A stretch of 64,000 bases of DNA, from NCBI GenBank assembly GCA_030704615.1, contig CM060731.1, forward strand, positions 91,802,756 through 91,866,755, given 5' to 3'. Both the position numbers and the translations under genes were made by a program. Below are positions 35,631 to 47,839 of the stretch, in pieces (positions within the stretch are counted from its first letter, which is position 1; every line of letters starts with the position of its first letter). The notes beneath the pieces are model-generated. The model was given only the letters and a program-made list of their open reading frames with translations, searched no databases and was not told the DNA's origin. The stretch comes from Takakia lepidozioides (Eukaryota; Streptophyta; Takakiopsida; Takakiales; Takakiaceae).

Positions 35631-38560
35631 TTATCTCACCGGCAAAGTAAGGTCACAATTTCGACATGATACGGTCACATCGCCCTTTTCAACTCGTGTA
35701 TTTGTGAAACACACGGTACATTTCACTTTGGGAATTTTTGGAATAATCATACGTTTTTGCTTAGACCGTGATATTATCATATGCGATGGTCGTTTAGCTT
35801 CCGGACGAGCTTGATCAACTACATCATTTTGTATTGCAGCGCGCTTCTTGGAATTGCCATGGCCCATTCGTGTCCTCCTCACATTTTCTTGTATAGCATG
35901 TATAGAACCCTTGGAGGGGAGCGATATTGTAGAAAGTCGATCGAAAGTGAAAGGTTTGGCAAGGGACGTAGTACACTCTTTTATCACCTCCATTTTACAT
36001 ATAAATTCTTCATCACAATAATCCTCAATTCGACTTCGTAGGTTGACAAGCTCCAACTCCAAATCATCAATGAGTTGAAGGACTTTGGGTGCAATATGAC
36101 ACTCACTTGTTGTCTCCATATTAGACATTTCTTCGTCCACGTGACATTGGTACGTCTCATCATCCGCCATGGCCTTATTCGTCAATTTGGAAGTTGGAAA
36201 ACATTCATTTGTGTTGGAATTCGATAAATATGTCTTTGCTATCAATTGAACTCCAATGATATGTTTACATGAGCTGTACATAGACGGACAATCACAATAG
36301 TGAGAACTCAAGGACGCGTTGTACCAATGGTTTGTTGAATTTTCACTTGTCACTTGAAATAATAATAGAGCTTGATCCACCACTTTGATGACTCCATTTG
36401 GATTTGAGTTGTATGAGTCAAATAACCGTTGACCGCCCGCCAGTCGATGACGATGAAATTTGTCATTTGCCCTTCTTGCAAATCTTCCGGAATCATCTAC
36501 AATCCATGATATGCAAACATTTAGATGAAAAATGGTGAAAGTAAAAATAAAAATAAACAACACTAGTAAATTGAACAACACTTAAACATATTGCCATATA
36601 TTTCGGATCATTCTTACCCATAGCTTGACATTGCTTGAAATAAGCTCTCAATGTTGGTCCACCTATGCGTGTGCCATCAGCGGCACTCCCAATGATTGCC
36701 ACAATGAGGTCTCGAATGGATCGATTGACTTTGCCTCCAAGTAACGTATATTTTATCCATTCCCAATGGCGTTCCACATGATTGGTCGTGTCCATCCCTC
36801 CATACGCAAATAGTCTTCCAAATGTTGGCCACATCTTTCTCCAAACAAGTCCTTCATTAGCCCAACCGGTTCGTATTTATTCTTCCGCCCCTTGCAAATG
36901 CTTGAAATCATTGTAAAACTTCTCCAAGTTCGCATCAAACATAGCCTCATTGGCACAAAACATTAGTTCGTGCAAACGATGTCACAACGTCGTCCTTTCT
37001 TCGAGGGAACACGAGGTAATAGGTTTTCACTCCATGCTTTCATGACATGGAAACGACATAAGACTACTCTTCCCGCAACTTGTTCTTTGCCAAATAATCC
37101 CATCTTTCCAACAGTATGGATCAGCCCCCACAACCGCATTAATGGAATTGACATTTGTCTTGCATTTGTTTATGACAATGGCTGAAGGTCTCACGTTCCC
37201 AATATTGGAAAACACACTTTTTAAGGCAAGCTCTATCGTCATCCCTTCTTGTCCACTATCTTTGTCTTTGGAACATTGGCATGCCACGACCCATTTGATT
37301 TGGGACAACGGCGGCATACAATGGAAGGTCATATAGATTTGTTTTGAAAGTAGAATCAAATGCCCATGATTGTCCACTAGAAAATCTTCTAGCATTAGTC
37401 GCCACAAAATCGTCTTGTATAACCGCAACAAATGGCCTTTTCCTAGGGTCGCGATGAGTGGGACAATAAGGTTGATAAAAAAATAACCTTCCTTTGTTGT
37501 TGAAGTCTAGATACTTCTACTTGAGCAGCATCCCAATCGTTGGCACACAATGCATCTACCACAATCCACATTATAAACATCCATTATAAACATGCGAGAC
37601 TCGATCGAAATATCAATTATTATGTAGGTATAAACAAATCATTCGAGCAAGAAACTTATCATTCAACCGCATTGAATAAGCCAATTGCTCCACTTCTTTA
37701 GGAATGAGGAAAAACCGGTATGTAGCATGCTCCAAGTCGGAAACCATAGCTTGAATGTATTGGTCATCCCTCGTACTTGCAAGCGCAACCGTTGAAGTTG
37801 ATACCATTCGAGTCAATTTCTCCATTGCAAAAGCAATTACATTAGCACCGGTAGAAAAAACTTGTCACCTTCAGACCCGGGACGATGTCCACTATGCTTA
37901 TTATGAACATATATAGTAACTGGTTCTTCAAGATTGGTCTTCTCACTGTCCATTTCTTCTTGTAAACGAATCACAACTTTAAGAAGAAACTCGCAATTGC
38001 ATTTTTTTGATATTCTTGCCCGTCTATCATGTGACGTATCTTGTGGGGCGTTCTTGTTCCATTTTCAATTGCGTTTTCTTCCACTTCGATGACATTGAAA
38101 TACCATAATGCGTTTCATCTCACGTGTCTTTGCATACTTCACACGTGTCGACACACCATGTTTCGTGCAAATTTCATCAAGGGTCATCTCCAAAGACTCT
38201 TGGGAAACATTGTAAACCTCGTCCCAAAACGACTTGTTACACACATTACATGATGTAATACATTGTTTGACAAATGATGGTGGAATACCACCTTGTCTTC
38301 TATCACTGCTCCAAGTATTCTTTACTGTAGCAAGCGTTTGGTACAACGGTAAGTGATTGTCACCATTTTGAATGTGAGATTCGGCAATGATGGACACCCA
38401 ATTTTCCAAGCAAGGGACTTGCCTATTTTTTGCATCAATTCTCAGAACTAAACTCTTACCTCCTTCAAAATAATGCACCTTGTAGTTGCATTGAAGATTT
38501 TTCCATCTTTCAAGGGTAGCTATGGGATCATTTGCATCTATAGGACGTCCATGACTTTGG
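35631..38560 (-). pseudogene. MULE transposase, second family, right copy
   Basis: Same decayed gene as at 25,687-28,391 (SWIM finger and C-terminal zinc ribbon open, catalytic core frameshifted). It extends past the duplication edge at 38,335 to include the N-terminal region, with TLERWKNLQCNYKVHYFEGG and a 137-residue frame containing CITSCNVCNKSFWDEV. That N-terminal part has the look of the DNA-binding segment of Mutator-like transposases. Only this copy shows that the left copy was cut by the duplication and not by transposition. Confidence 0.7.
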
Positions 38561-38689
38561 GATCAACTTTACGAATACGTGCAAATGTTGGCAAAACATT
38601 TGCCTCTAGACATTCAATCATGAGGTTCCTACTTCTAGATGTAAATTGAATAAATTTTGGAGAACGTTCTATCTCTATACTCCCGAAAG

Positions 38690-40485
38690 TGCATAGAGAA
38701 GGGTCGTCACCCATTGCAGTGCATTCACTTCTTGCAACTTGCTTTCATGCTTCACCTGCATTTGGTATAGTTGTTGCTTATGTGCTTCGTGCAACTGGTC
38801 TTGCGCGAGGCCTGCCTCAATCAATTGTTCCTTGGCCAATTGCAAAGCAGCTTTTGTACTCTCTAAGTCTTGCTGTATCTTAAGAGTGACCTCCTCATCG
38901 ACCTTGTTTGCACACTCAGTGGCAAGTCAAGCCTCAAACTCCTTCCTGAGTTCCTCCCTCAAAGCTGCCAATTGGGTAGTTGGAACATGGGATTTGACAT
39001 AAGTGCCCAACAAATTAAGTGTCCTGCTTATGGAACTCATAAGCATGGCCTGTTGAGGGTCATCATGGTGAGCTTGCTGCTATTCTCCCTGATCCTCAAC
39101 AGTGTGATGCCTCACGAACCATTCAGGCCATTGCCCCACCAGATTTTCTTCCTGAACCACCTCATCCGCTACAGGTGCTGCAGTGTCTAGACATTCTACC
39201 TGTGGTACCTCCGTCAGAGGTGTGGGTATTACAACAACAACAGGGTTTCCCCTGGACAATCGCTGTACCTCCGGAATCACTGTTTCCGTGACCAAACCAG
39301 AATTTTCATAGAGAAGGTCCCCCTTCTCAATTTCTGCCACCACCTGTTCTGTAGTGGGGATATCTAACCCTTCTTTCTCCAAATCAATTATTTGTGGTGG
39401 AACTGCATGGACAACTTGTGGTAACTCTGTGACAAGCCGATCATCTGGCTGTGATGGCTGTGATACTGAAATACCTCCTGTTCTCTCTCAACAGGTTGCG
39501 TTGTTTGTACCCACATCTCTCTGTGCTGCTGTGCCCCCTCTTGCTCAAGAGTATGAGTAACTTCTTCCTCTGGCTGTCTCCTAGCCAATGGTTCTGCTTC
39601 TAATGTGATTGCTTTCCTCTGCCTCTTAGGCTGTTGATGCTCTGCCAATCCCCCTTCACCCTGTGAAGAACCTTGCTCTTCTATGGCAGTGGTTGCTGTC
39701 TCAAACACTCCCATCTCCTTCTTTTCTCTTGCATCAAGTATGCACGAGTCTAGAATAATTTGTGCAATGATTGGCCCAGACACTATGATAGGAGACTTTG
39801 CGGCAGTGCCTTGTAATCTCTTCATCTCCTCTACCAGTCCGTTGTACATTATGTCCGCCCAAGCGACCTCTTCTCCTTTCAGGGCTTTGAGTATTTCCTC
39901 TGTGAAGGATCTGCTCAAATACTGTTGGTTCTATTTCATGGCAAACAGAACGTTCAATACCTGGCCTACCTCTCTTAGCCCTGGGTACACGGCCTTAGTA
40001 CAAGCATAACCCTGAGTTTTAAAGAAACTCCCTTCTTGGAATAAGTCCCCTATTTGCAGTCTTGCCCTGTGCTCCTCCTCATGCACCTGACCTGATGGCA
40101 ATTCAAACAATTGCTGTAGGTATAGGGGAGTAACTTCTAATTCAACTCCCTTCACCGTTGTTGCTCCTGTCCTAGGCTCAAAGTTCTGCAAGAATTGTAA
40201 CATGTACTGCCTATGGTGCAATGTCCAATCTTTGCTTTGCAATCCTTCTAATCGCAGCTCCTTCAGTAGCTGTACCGCCTGTGGAGTAGCAATCGTTTGT
40301 TTATGCAGGATTGTGGTGCTCTTCACCCTGATTTCTTCCATTCCTCTCACTCTCTTCATTCTAGACCCACAGAAAGGTTTTGGCTGTAACGATTGAAGAA
40401 ATGCCTGCAGGGCAACACATTGGAGGAAGGGTGTTTGGTGTGCAAAGTGCCAGAATGAAGGCCATACCACCACTGAATGCCACAT
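38690..40485 (-). pseudogene. Retroelement-type ORF with coiled-coil C-terminus, broken
   Basis: On the minus strand a frame of 184 residues (EVTPLYLQQLFELPSGQ) is followed, after an in-frame TAG at 39,931, by 176 more residues in the same frame (FTEEILKALKGEEVAWADI, then Glu/Gln-rich). Frameshifts lead on to an acidic segment (39,080-39,382) and a Gln/Leu/Lys-rich coiled coil near 38,700-39,000 (LQLAKEQLIEAGLAQDQLHE). I recognise no named domain. The arrangement of a globular N-terminus, a Gln/Glu linker and a coiled coil is seen in accessory or gag-like ORFs of plant LTR elements. The company of gag and integrase pieces nearby supports that reading only weakly. Confidence 0.35.
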
Positions 40486-41425
40486 GAAGGAGAAACACTG
40501 TACTATCTGTAAAATGGATAACCATTCTACTGAGAATTGTTACTACAACAGAAGGACAACAGCCAGAGAACCTAGGCAAGTAAGGGTGCATCAAGTGCAG
40601 CCCCAGCCAAGAAGAAACAGTGATCAGGACCACTATGGTAGCCTGGTGTTATAACAATGGCATGGAAGGGAGAGGTAATTCAAGAGGGAATTACCAAGGA
40701 AATTCCAGAGGCAACTATCAGGGTAATCCAAGGGGGAATTACCAGCTAGGGAATCAGGATTACAGAAATAATCCAAGAGCAGACCAAGGGCGAGGACCCA
40801 ATGGTGAAGAACTGTGTTACTATTATAATCAGCCAGGACATCGCAAGGCAGCCTGTTCATTCTGGATTAGACACCAGAATGAGATGAGAGCTCCTGTGAA
40901 TGAGGGCCCAATGGTGGCAGCTCACATGGTTAGGCCATGTGTTGTACCAGAAGTAAGTACAATGATAGTAACAAGAAGCAAAGCCAAACTAATACCTCCA
41001 GTAGTTGAGGAAGATGATGATAATGAAGGTGGCAGTGATATGCCTGAAGATGATGAGGCTTGGAGAGATGAGAAGGAACTGCACAAGGAAGTGGCAGATA
41101 CCATAAGGGAAATGCAGAAGAGTACTGATATTCCTGTGGCAGATTCCTCTGATTCTGATGGAGAAGAAAAAGTGAGTGAGGATGAAAGGAAGAAAGAAGT
41201 TGCAGACATGCAAAGTAATGAAGGGACTTTGGCTGAAGTAATATGCCAGACCAAAATAGAGATTACCATTGGACAGCTATTGACTGTGGCACCTTATTGT
41301 AGGCACAGGCTGTATGATTTGCATGTTGAAACGCAGAAGCAGTCACGGGCTGCGCCAGTGGTACCAACGGAGTATGGAGCACTTGTCGCTAGGACGAGTA
41401 TATATGACCAAGGCGGGCAGTACAA
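40400..41425 (+). pseudogene. Ty3/Gypsy gag nucleocapsid part with zinc knuckles
   Basis: Two CCHC zinc knuckles in one frame (CAKCQNEGHTTTEC and CTICKMDNHSTENC, about 40,436-40,540) end in a stop at about 40,652. A second frame (from 40,620) carries Asn/Gly/Arg-rich RNA-binding-like repeats (RGNYQGN), a third knuckle (CYYYNQPGHRKAAC), and a long acidic tail ending near PYCRHRLYDLHVE. CCHC knuckles bind RNA in retroelement gag proteins. The capsid part lies upstream or is missing. The frame change between the second and third knuckles makes this copy inactive. It is read rightwards, opposite to the gag-integrase frame at 42.5-44.8 kb, so it belongs to another insertion. Confidence 0.6.
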
Positions 41426-41430
41426 GCATG

Positions 41431-41710
41431 ACACAGCCTATCATAGCCCATCACAGCCCATCACGACGCAACACAGCCTATCACAACCCATCAAGGCGCG
41501 ACACAGCCTATCACAGCCCATCAAGGCGCGACACAGCCTATCACAGCCGAACACGACACGGCACAGCCTATCACAACCCATCACGGTGTCACGCAGCCTA
41601 TCACAACCTACCACGGCGTGTCACAGCCTATCACAGCTTACCACAGTGCCACACAGCCTATCACAGCGTACCACAGTATGATACAGCCTGTCACAGCTCA
41701 ACACAGCTTA
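41431..41710. repeat. CACAGCC minisatellite
   Basis: Many near-copies of a roughly 13-bp word (cacagcctatcac / cacagcccatcac) in a 26-27 bp higher-order pattern, with variants such as acggcgcga between units. In translation it gives a spurious Ser/Gln/Pro repeat. A related minisatellite occurs in the opposite orientation at 49,500-49,715. Confidence 0.9.
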
Positions 41711-42510
41711 CTGGGGTTACACAGTCCATAGAATCCGTGACAGGTGGACGTGGGTTAACATCCGGACAGTGGCCGGCGGAAAAGTGGACGGAGGCACGTT
41801 TAGAAATGGACACGTGGACGCCAGGGCAAAACACACAGCCGGACATGGATTGCAAAGGCGAGTGTCATCAAGGAAGAAGACAAAATTGGCCGTCAAAGTA
41901 CCTACCCGGCACATTAACTTATTATGGGCCCATTAATGAATACGGGGAAAGGGTAACGGAACCCTTTAAAAGTACCGAAAAGCGAAATCCATGTCACATG
42001 TGCTATCCTAGTGGACAGTCCAAAGTGGAAAATCCATGGAAGGAAATTAAATCTAAAATCCAGTCACAACAGTTACAGCCAATCATAAGCTAGAAGCAGG
42101 ATCAAGAAATTGGAGGAATTTTAAGCGCAAGAGTCGGCATCGTTCCAAGTAACGGGCGTCTCGACGGGACAGACCATTAATGCTATAGCTTTGAAGCTAT
42201 GGAGGAACTAACAGACTATACACTCGCGATACTACTTACGCAGTGGCACGGGGATAGAAGAATAGAGAGTATCTATTCTCTTAATCGATGCTTGCAAGCC
42301 CCGCAGGCTTACAAGAAATTATCCATAGCATTTTGTGGCAACCATATGTTAAAAGTCTTTAACTTCCCTTCATCAAATTGATCCTTCTTCTTCATCTGAA
42401 TTATGGTCATGTTGTCAGCTACATCAGCACGTACTTCTTCCACATGGTATAATTCATGTTTCCTGACCTTAATTGAATCTTCTAATTCCATTCTTCCCCC
42501 CATTCAGTTC
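41711..42510. other. Probable retroelement 3' or LTR sequence, no gene
   Basis: No credible gene. Sequence between the minisatellite and the end of the integrase frame includes cgatgcttgcaagccccgcaggcttacaag, whose arms cttgcaagcc/ggcttacaag are partly inverted. It may be LTR or untranslated element sequence; no paired copy is seen in the window. Confidence 0.25.
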
Positions 42511-44831
42511 TCATGGTAGGTAACAAAACTCCACTGGAAGTAAAGCTTCCATACCATAAACTAATTGGAATGGTGTATACTTAGTGGTGACTTTATATGA
42601 AGTCATGTATGACCATAAAGCTGTCAGCAGCTTTGTATCCCAATCTGTTCTGTTCGCATTGACTATCTTAGCCAAGATAGTACATAGTATTTTGTTGGTA
42701 GCCTCTGCCTGTCCATTACCCTGTGGGTAATAGGTTGTACTCTTCTTATGCACAATCATGAACTCCTTAGTCAAAAGTTCTATGGTCTCATTAATGAAGT
42801 GACTTCCCTGGTCACTGATAAATTCCAGGGGACAACCAAAATGTTTAAGTATGTTCTCATACAGGAACCTGGCTGTGGACTTAGCTGTGTTGTCCCTCAG
42901 AGCTTTAGCTTCCACCCACTTTGTAGTATAATCAGTGGCTGTGATTATATACTTGTTCTGTGTATTCTTGGCTGGTGGGTTTATTGGTCCAACAAAGTCC
43001 AGTCCCCATTTCTGAAATGGTTCAGTAGGCATTGTAGGATGCAAAGCCATCTTTCCAGATCTCTGCAATGGTCCTAGCCTCTGACACTCATCACAAGTTT
43101 TACAATACTTGTGTACATCCCTGAACAAAGTAGGCCACCGGTAACCGGCAAGTAGTATCTTCCTACTGGTAGTCTCTTCTCCAAAATGACCTCCCGCCAC
43201 TCCTTTATGAACTTCCTCCAAAACTTTATTTACTTCATGGTGGTACAAGCATCGTTTCAGTACTCCATCAGGTCCAAGTTTGTACATTCTGCCCCCTACC
43301 ATAGTATAAGGTAGAGCCTTGATAGCAATTCTCTTCCTCTGCTCCTTTCCAAAACTTGGTGGGCACTGACCATGAGCAAGGTAGTATCTGATTGGCCATT
43401 GCCAATCTAACCAGTCATCTACACTTCTCTGCACCTCCACTGCAAATAAACTCGCATCTGGTAATTGGTCGTCTACTCCTATGGCTGGCTCTCCTGTGGA
43501 TAAGCGTGACAAGTGGTCTGCCACAAGATGGAATCGACCAGGCTTGTACACAACCTCAAACTCAAACTCGTGCAAGATGGCATACTTCTTCAAGATTTCT
43601 TCTAATCTTTTCTCATAGTTATCCCTCTTCAACTTCTCCTTTCTCTTACTCTTCCTTTTCAGTTCTTGCTTGTCTTCTTCATCTGACTCATCCTCAGAGT
43701 CCTCATCATCCCTTTTCTCTCTCCTGAGCATTCCCAATTGCTCAATTCTGTTTGCAGTTTCAAATGCCTCCTCCACTGTATTATGGGGTAACATATCCAC
43801 TTTCTTCTGCAACTCTGGTCTTAGTCCACTCACAAACCAAGTCTTCTGTAAACCTGGTGCTGGTACAGCAGCCAGCTTTTTCATCATCAATTCCATCTTT
43901 TCCATATACTCCTCAATAGTTTCATGCTTCTTTTGCTTTAACTGTTGTAAGCTTCCATACACTTCATCCTCAGTTTTACTTGTCCTGAACCTATTTCGGA
44001 ATGCTGTATTCAAGCCATTCCAGGTTAGGAAATGATTATCAGGGAATCTTGCATACCATTCACTTGCTTTCTTGATAAGTGAACAAGGAAACAATCTCAT
44101 CTTGGCATCATCGCCATTCTCATTGTTCACTATACACATGTGCTCAAATTGGCTAATGTGTACATCGGGATCCCCTTTTCCTGAATATATTGGGAAATGT
44201 GGTTTTGCCCGTGTTGGTTGTAACGCCATCTGTGGCCCTACTTTCTGCCCACTGACAGGTGCTAGCACCCTTGCTGGTGCTGGTCCTTGAGGACCTGTTG
44301 TAGTTCTGGTGGATCTTCCACCTAGTGGTGGCCACTGAGCACTCCCTGCTACTGGCCCCACGATATTCCAGCTCCAGTTGCACTACTTCCCACATTCTCT
44401 GTCCCCCCAGAGCCAGATCTTCGTTGGCCTTTCCAAGTGCTCCACTTGATCCAGGTCCAACGGGTTGGGATGTCCTGTACCTCAGCTGTTGGGTCTACTT
44501 CTTCATACTCTTCCTCTTCCAATTTCTTCTCTCTATTTTCATCCTCCAAGTTCTGCCCTTGGGTTTCTTCTTCACTCATGTAACTCAACTGCAATGGTGT
44601 TGGAGAGTCTGAACTCTCCGTTGGTTCTGCCACATTCTCTCCTCCTTCTTCACCCTCCGCTTCAGAAGCTGGAGTTCCTGCTTTTGGTGTTCCATGCCAA
44701 CTTTTATCAAAGATTTCTGTCAAATCTTTTATCCAGGGATGTACCTCAGATCTTTCACCTCGTGATTGATCTTCTTCCCGTACCAATTCCCTTAATCTTT
44801 CTTGCAAAGAAAAAGAAGGAGTGGCATCCAA
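42511..44831 (-). pseudogene. Ty3/Gypsy gag fused to RNase H tail and integrase
   Basis: A minus-strand frame of 616 residues begins at 44,361 with a retrotransposon gag domain (PHFPIYSGKGDPDVHISQFE; SEWYARFP; GSLQQLKQKKHETIEEYMEKM). It passes through a Lys/Glu linker straight into the last part of the RNase H domain (FEVVYKPGRFHLVADHLSRL). The integrase follows: HHCC zinc finger (H..H..CKTCDECQ), then catalytic D, D, E in GLDFVGP, FISDQGSHF and GQAEATNKI. Protease, reverse transcriptase and the RNase H active site are missing without loss of frame. An N-terminal 160-residue piece (44,349-44,831) is joined by a frameshift. The C-terminus stops after LLPVEFCYLP. Such an internal deletion would make the element non-autonomous. 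The family is sure; the element boundaries are not. Confidence 0.85.
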
Positions 44832-45023
44832 CTTTAGTTCTTCCGGTATGGGTGATGTACTCTCTGATCTTAATGGTGTGAGAGGTCCAGATGATTCCCC
44901 TATGTCTATTCATCTCTCCCAAAGATATGGATAATTAGCTTTCATATAGCTTTCTCTTTTTGCTGAATATCTCTGGAGTTTAGCTTCTCTTTCATCACTC
45001 ATGTCCCATGTCTTTCATTTCTT

Positions 45024-45719
45024 TTAATGTGGCAATAACCAAAACTCTCTTCTGTAATATTTCTCGTATATGCCTGGGTTTCTTTCAAGCTTCAATGCAC
45101 CCTTGGCTATACTAGAAGTCTCCGTTACCATATAACCATATGGCAAACAAGTCTGGAAAGCTGTTCTTGGTGTGAGTTTGATCCACAAAATATCCTTTGG
45201 AATCCAATTCTTTACCAGTACAAGCTCTTCATGCATATGAGTATAAACATTCACCTTTCTTTCCTCCCAGCCTTCAAACTCTACTCGCTTAATGGATAGC
45301 AATGCTATCACATAAACCAGTGTTGGTAACCAACGTGCTCTTCCTCTACAGGCCACCTGATAAATCTTTATCACTCCTTTCTCCAGACCCCATTCAGGGT
45401 CAACATCATGCACTCTTTTAAGAATGTTTTCTTTACAACCGTCTGGCAATTCCAAGAACCTCTGAAAGAATCGTTTGGACAATCTTTCCTTCTCAGTTTC
45501 ACAGGGAATTTGATTCACATCAAATTCTTTAATTCTCCATCCACCATGATCCCACCAGATGTCTGTCACATCTGGTTGTTCATGACCCAGTTCCCCAGTA
45601 TGGTCGCCAAATGTCGAGCGGCTTTTACTCACCCATCCCTTCGCTATCCGAGGTGGGAACTCCAAGATAGAAGAGTTGGAAATCTCTAAGCACTCAGCTC
45701 GCTCAGAACAATCAGTCAT
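45024..45719 (-). CDS. Unknown retroelement-associated ORF, 231 residues
   Basis: An open minus-strand frame (RFLELPDGCKENILKRVHDVD; RGRARWLPTLVYVIALLSIKRVEFEGWEE) placed just upstream, in the reading direction, of the gag-integrase fusion. Its first 36 or so codons lie inside the 508-bp LTR-like repeat (45,612-46,119), so either the true start is internal or the repeat includes the 5' end of the ORF. I recognise no domain. It could be the N-terminal part of gag or an extra ORF. Confidence 0.35.
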   Translation of the reverse strand: MTDCSERAECLEISNSSILEFPPRIAKGWVSKSRSTFGDHTGELGHEQPDVTDIWWDHGGWRIKEFDVNQIPCETEKERLSKRFFQRFLELPDGCKENILKRVHDVDPEWGLEKGVIKIYQVACRGRARWLPTLVYVIALLSIKRVEFEGWEERKVNVYTHMHEELVLVKNWIPKDILWIKLTPRTAFQTCLPYGYMVTETSSIAKGALKLERNPGIYEKYYRREFWLLPH

Positions 45720-46119
45720 GACCTACAGCTAGTGTATCATGGGGGTGTTTCCTATTTGTATTCCTTCCCGTATTCATGTTAGCTAGTTACCTTACTGTTG
45801 GTATTTAAGTATCAGATTGCTTCAGCAATCTATCGGATTCCATCAACTCATCCATTCATTCCACAGCTTCACTCAGATCTCTCTACACATGGTGAGTATG
45901 AAGTATGTATCAAATTAATATCTATCAGTATCAGGCTGAAGCCATGGAGTCTCTAATCTGCTCTACATTACAACTCTACTGTTTGCATTGATCATCAACA
46001 GATCGTTCTCCTCCTACTCCGTGCTCTCCCTCCTTTCTACTCAGAGATGCGCTCTCCGCTTCATTTCCCCCCAGTGATGCCAGAAGTCCTCCAAGAAGTA
46101 GTGCCCCCTAGACCTCCCC
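45612..46119. repeat. 508-bp direct repeat, copy 1 (LTR-like)
   Basis: Repeated at 48,865-49,372 with only a few substitutions and no net indel. It begins TGTCGAGCGGC, a typical LTR start, and has a TATA-like gtatttaagtatc inside. The right end (gacctcccc) does not show the usual CA in the second copy, and no target-site duplication is obvious. The 2.7 kb between the copies has no gag or pol, so these may be LTRs of a non-autonomous element, or two solo LTRs. Confidence 0.6.
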
Positions 46120-46330
46120 ACTGTAATTTAGTGTTCACCCAGATAATTCATCCGGTATGGATAAAAAATTGTTATAGGGTGGGTGAAAAAACTGTTTAGA
46201 GTCCATCCGGTATAGATGGAAAAACAGGAAAAAAACACAGATCAAACCGGCCAATTCCAAGGAGGGAGGGAGACGGAGGGAGACAGAGGGAGAGAGGGGG
46301 CAACGAAGAAAGAAAAAAAAGGTGGGGGGG

Positions 46331-46388
46331 GGGGGGAGTGACTGAGCAGCTGCAGCTGTTGAGCAACAGCTGCTCAGTCACTCCCCCC
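46331..46388. repeat. Perfect hairpin with 22-bp arms
   Basis: The left arm GGGGGGAGTGACTGAG plus cagctg (46,331-46,352) is exactly complementary to 46,367-46,388, with a 14-base loop. A poly-purine stretch precedes it and a T-rich one follows. The end word tgctcagtcac followed by a C run recurs at about 47,267-47,293, so this may be a pair of element termini meeting head to head. Confidence 0.85.
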
Positions 46389-46555
46389 CCCATTTTTTGT
46401 TTTTTGTTTTTTTTGTTTTTTGTTTCCTGATCTCTCCCTCTCACTCCCTCTCTCTATCCTCCCTCTCCCTTTCTCCCTCTCTCCCCCTCTCTCTCCCTCT
46501 CTTTTAAGCTCCTGACGAGACGAGTTTAAAGTCAGATGGTGGGGTCAGCTGTAGC

Positions 46556-46881
46556 ATATGTCCAACACCAAATATCCTAAATTAATCGACTCTATATCTT
46601 GGAAACATGACCGCCCACCGCCCTGTCAAACAGGCTAAGTCCTGGAAGAAGACAGTAGAAGAGATTCTCAAGGACCTGGACCTAGAATCGCAAGTCTTCA
46701 CCCTGCTGGATAAATCTGACTTAATATGTCCAACACCAGATATCCTAAGTTAATCGACTCTATATCTTGGAAACGTGACTGCCCTATCAAACAGGCCAAG
46801 CCCTGGCAGAAGATAGTAGAAGAGATTCTCAGGGAACTGAATCTAGACCCACAAGTCTTGACCTTGCTGGATAAATCTGAC
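46556..46881. repeat. Tandem duplication of a 168-bp coding-like unit
   Basis: Units 46,556-46,723 and 46,724-46,881, each starting atatgtccaacacca and ending ataaatctgactta. The second unit has an open plus-strand frame (YPKLIDSISWKRDCPIKQAK..IVEEILRELNLDPQ) and the first has stops in the same frame. The peptide is not recognised. It looks like a gene fragment that was duplicated. Confidence 0.7.
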
Positions 46882-47839
46882 TTAGAGAGTGTCCAAAGCC
46901 ATGTCTATTACCACAAAATTGTCCGATGAAAATGAAGTTAGGAAGAAAACTTCCCTGAACCTGTTTCTAGTCTGTGACATGGGGGAGGACATCATGGATG
47001 TGCTCAAGGGCCTATCCCACTCTTGGCACCAGACTGAAATTTGAAATCAGGGTAGGTAGCCTACCTTTGAACAGTAAACAGAAGTAGAGAGGAAAGCGAG
47101 AGTGCAATTTCCCGTTGTGCGGGCAACCTGAAGACAATATTCATTTTCTGATGTCCGGGGTTCTCTCACCAAAGAGACGCTTTCTTCAAATCTATCAAGG
47201 GAATTGTGCTTGTACCTCTGTTTACCAACTTTGAAAGTCTTGAGGCTGAGCCAAAAGCCCAGCCCCTTCTGCTCAGTCACCCCCCCCCCCCCAATTTTTT
47301 TATTTTAATTTTTTTTCCGTCATCTGTTCCTCTCTCTCCCTTTCTCTCTCTCACTTTTGATGTGACATACAAGTTATGGACAACTCTCGACATCTTTCCC
47401 TTGATCCCACATGACAAAACATACCATCGATCCACCCTGACCTACCTCTGCTGCTGCGGCCGCCGCTGCTGCTGGTGCTTCAAGCGCGCTGCTGTCGTGG
47501 CTGCCAACGGCGCGGGTCCCCGCCGCTGCTGCAGGGCCTCTCTCCCCTGCTCACCACGGCTCTCTCTCTCTCTCTTCAGCTCGTTTAGATCCCGCATGTG
47601 CGCGGCATTTCTACCACACAGAGGAGAGAGAGATCAGCCCGTGCTTAGGGCAAGAGAGCAAGACAGAAAGTGAGGGAGGAGGCGGTGCTTACCTGGGCGT
47701 TGGGGCAAACTCCTTGGGATCTTGCGACCACCTCGGGCTCAACAGCAGGTGCGTTTCTCCTCCACCCTAAACCCCACTCTCTGAACTCCCTCTCTCCCAA
47801 AGATCAAACGAAAACGGGAGAGGAAGGAGGTGCTTCAAG
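46882..47839. other. No supported gene; pyrimidine-rich and GC-rich tracts
   Basis: Contains a C run (47,280-47,293), CT-rich stretches and a (gctgctgcggccgcc)-like stretch near 47,450. Frames here are compositionally biased and not credible. Confidence 0.25.

Larger units (their letters stand above)
28392..38335. repeat. Tandem duplication, right copy (9,944 bp)
   Basis: Direct repeat of 18,529-28,391. It differs by about ten substitutions over the last 6.7 kb, but by many one-base gains and about 59 extra bases in its first 3 kb. Frames in the E-gene part are longer and cleaner here than in the left copy. The right edge (gtagcaagc|gtttgg) lies inside the MULE, which continues into single-copy sequence. 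Confidence 0.95.

Noticed and set aside
41431-41710. Ser/Gln/Pro-rich repeat protein domain at the end of the gag frame
   Set aside because: The underlying CACAGCC minisatellite is open in more than one frame; the peptide repeat is a by-product.
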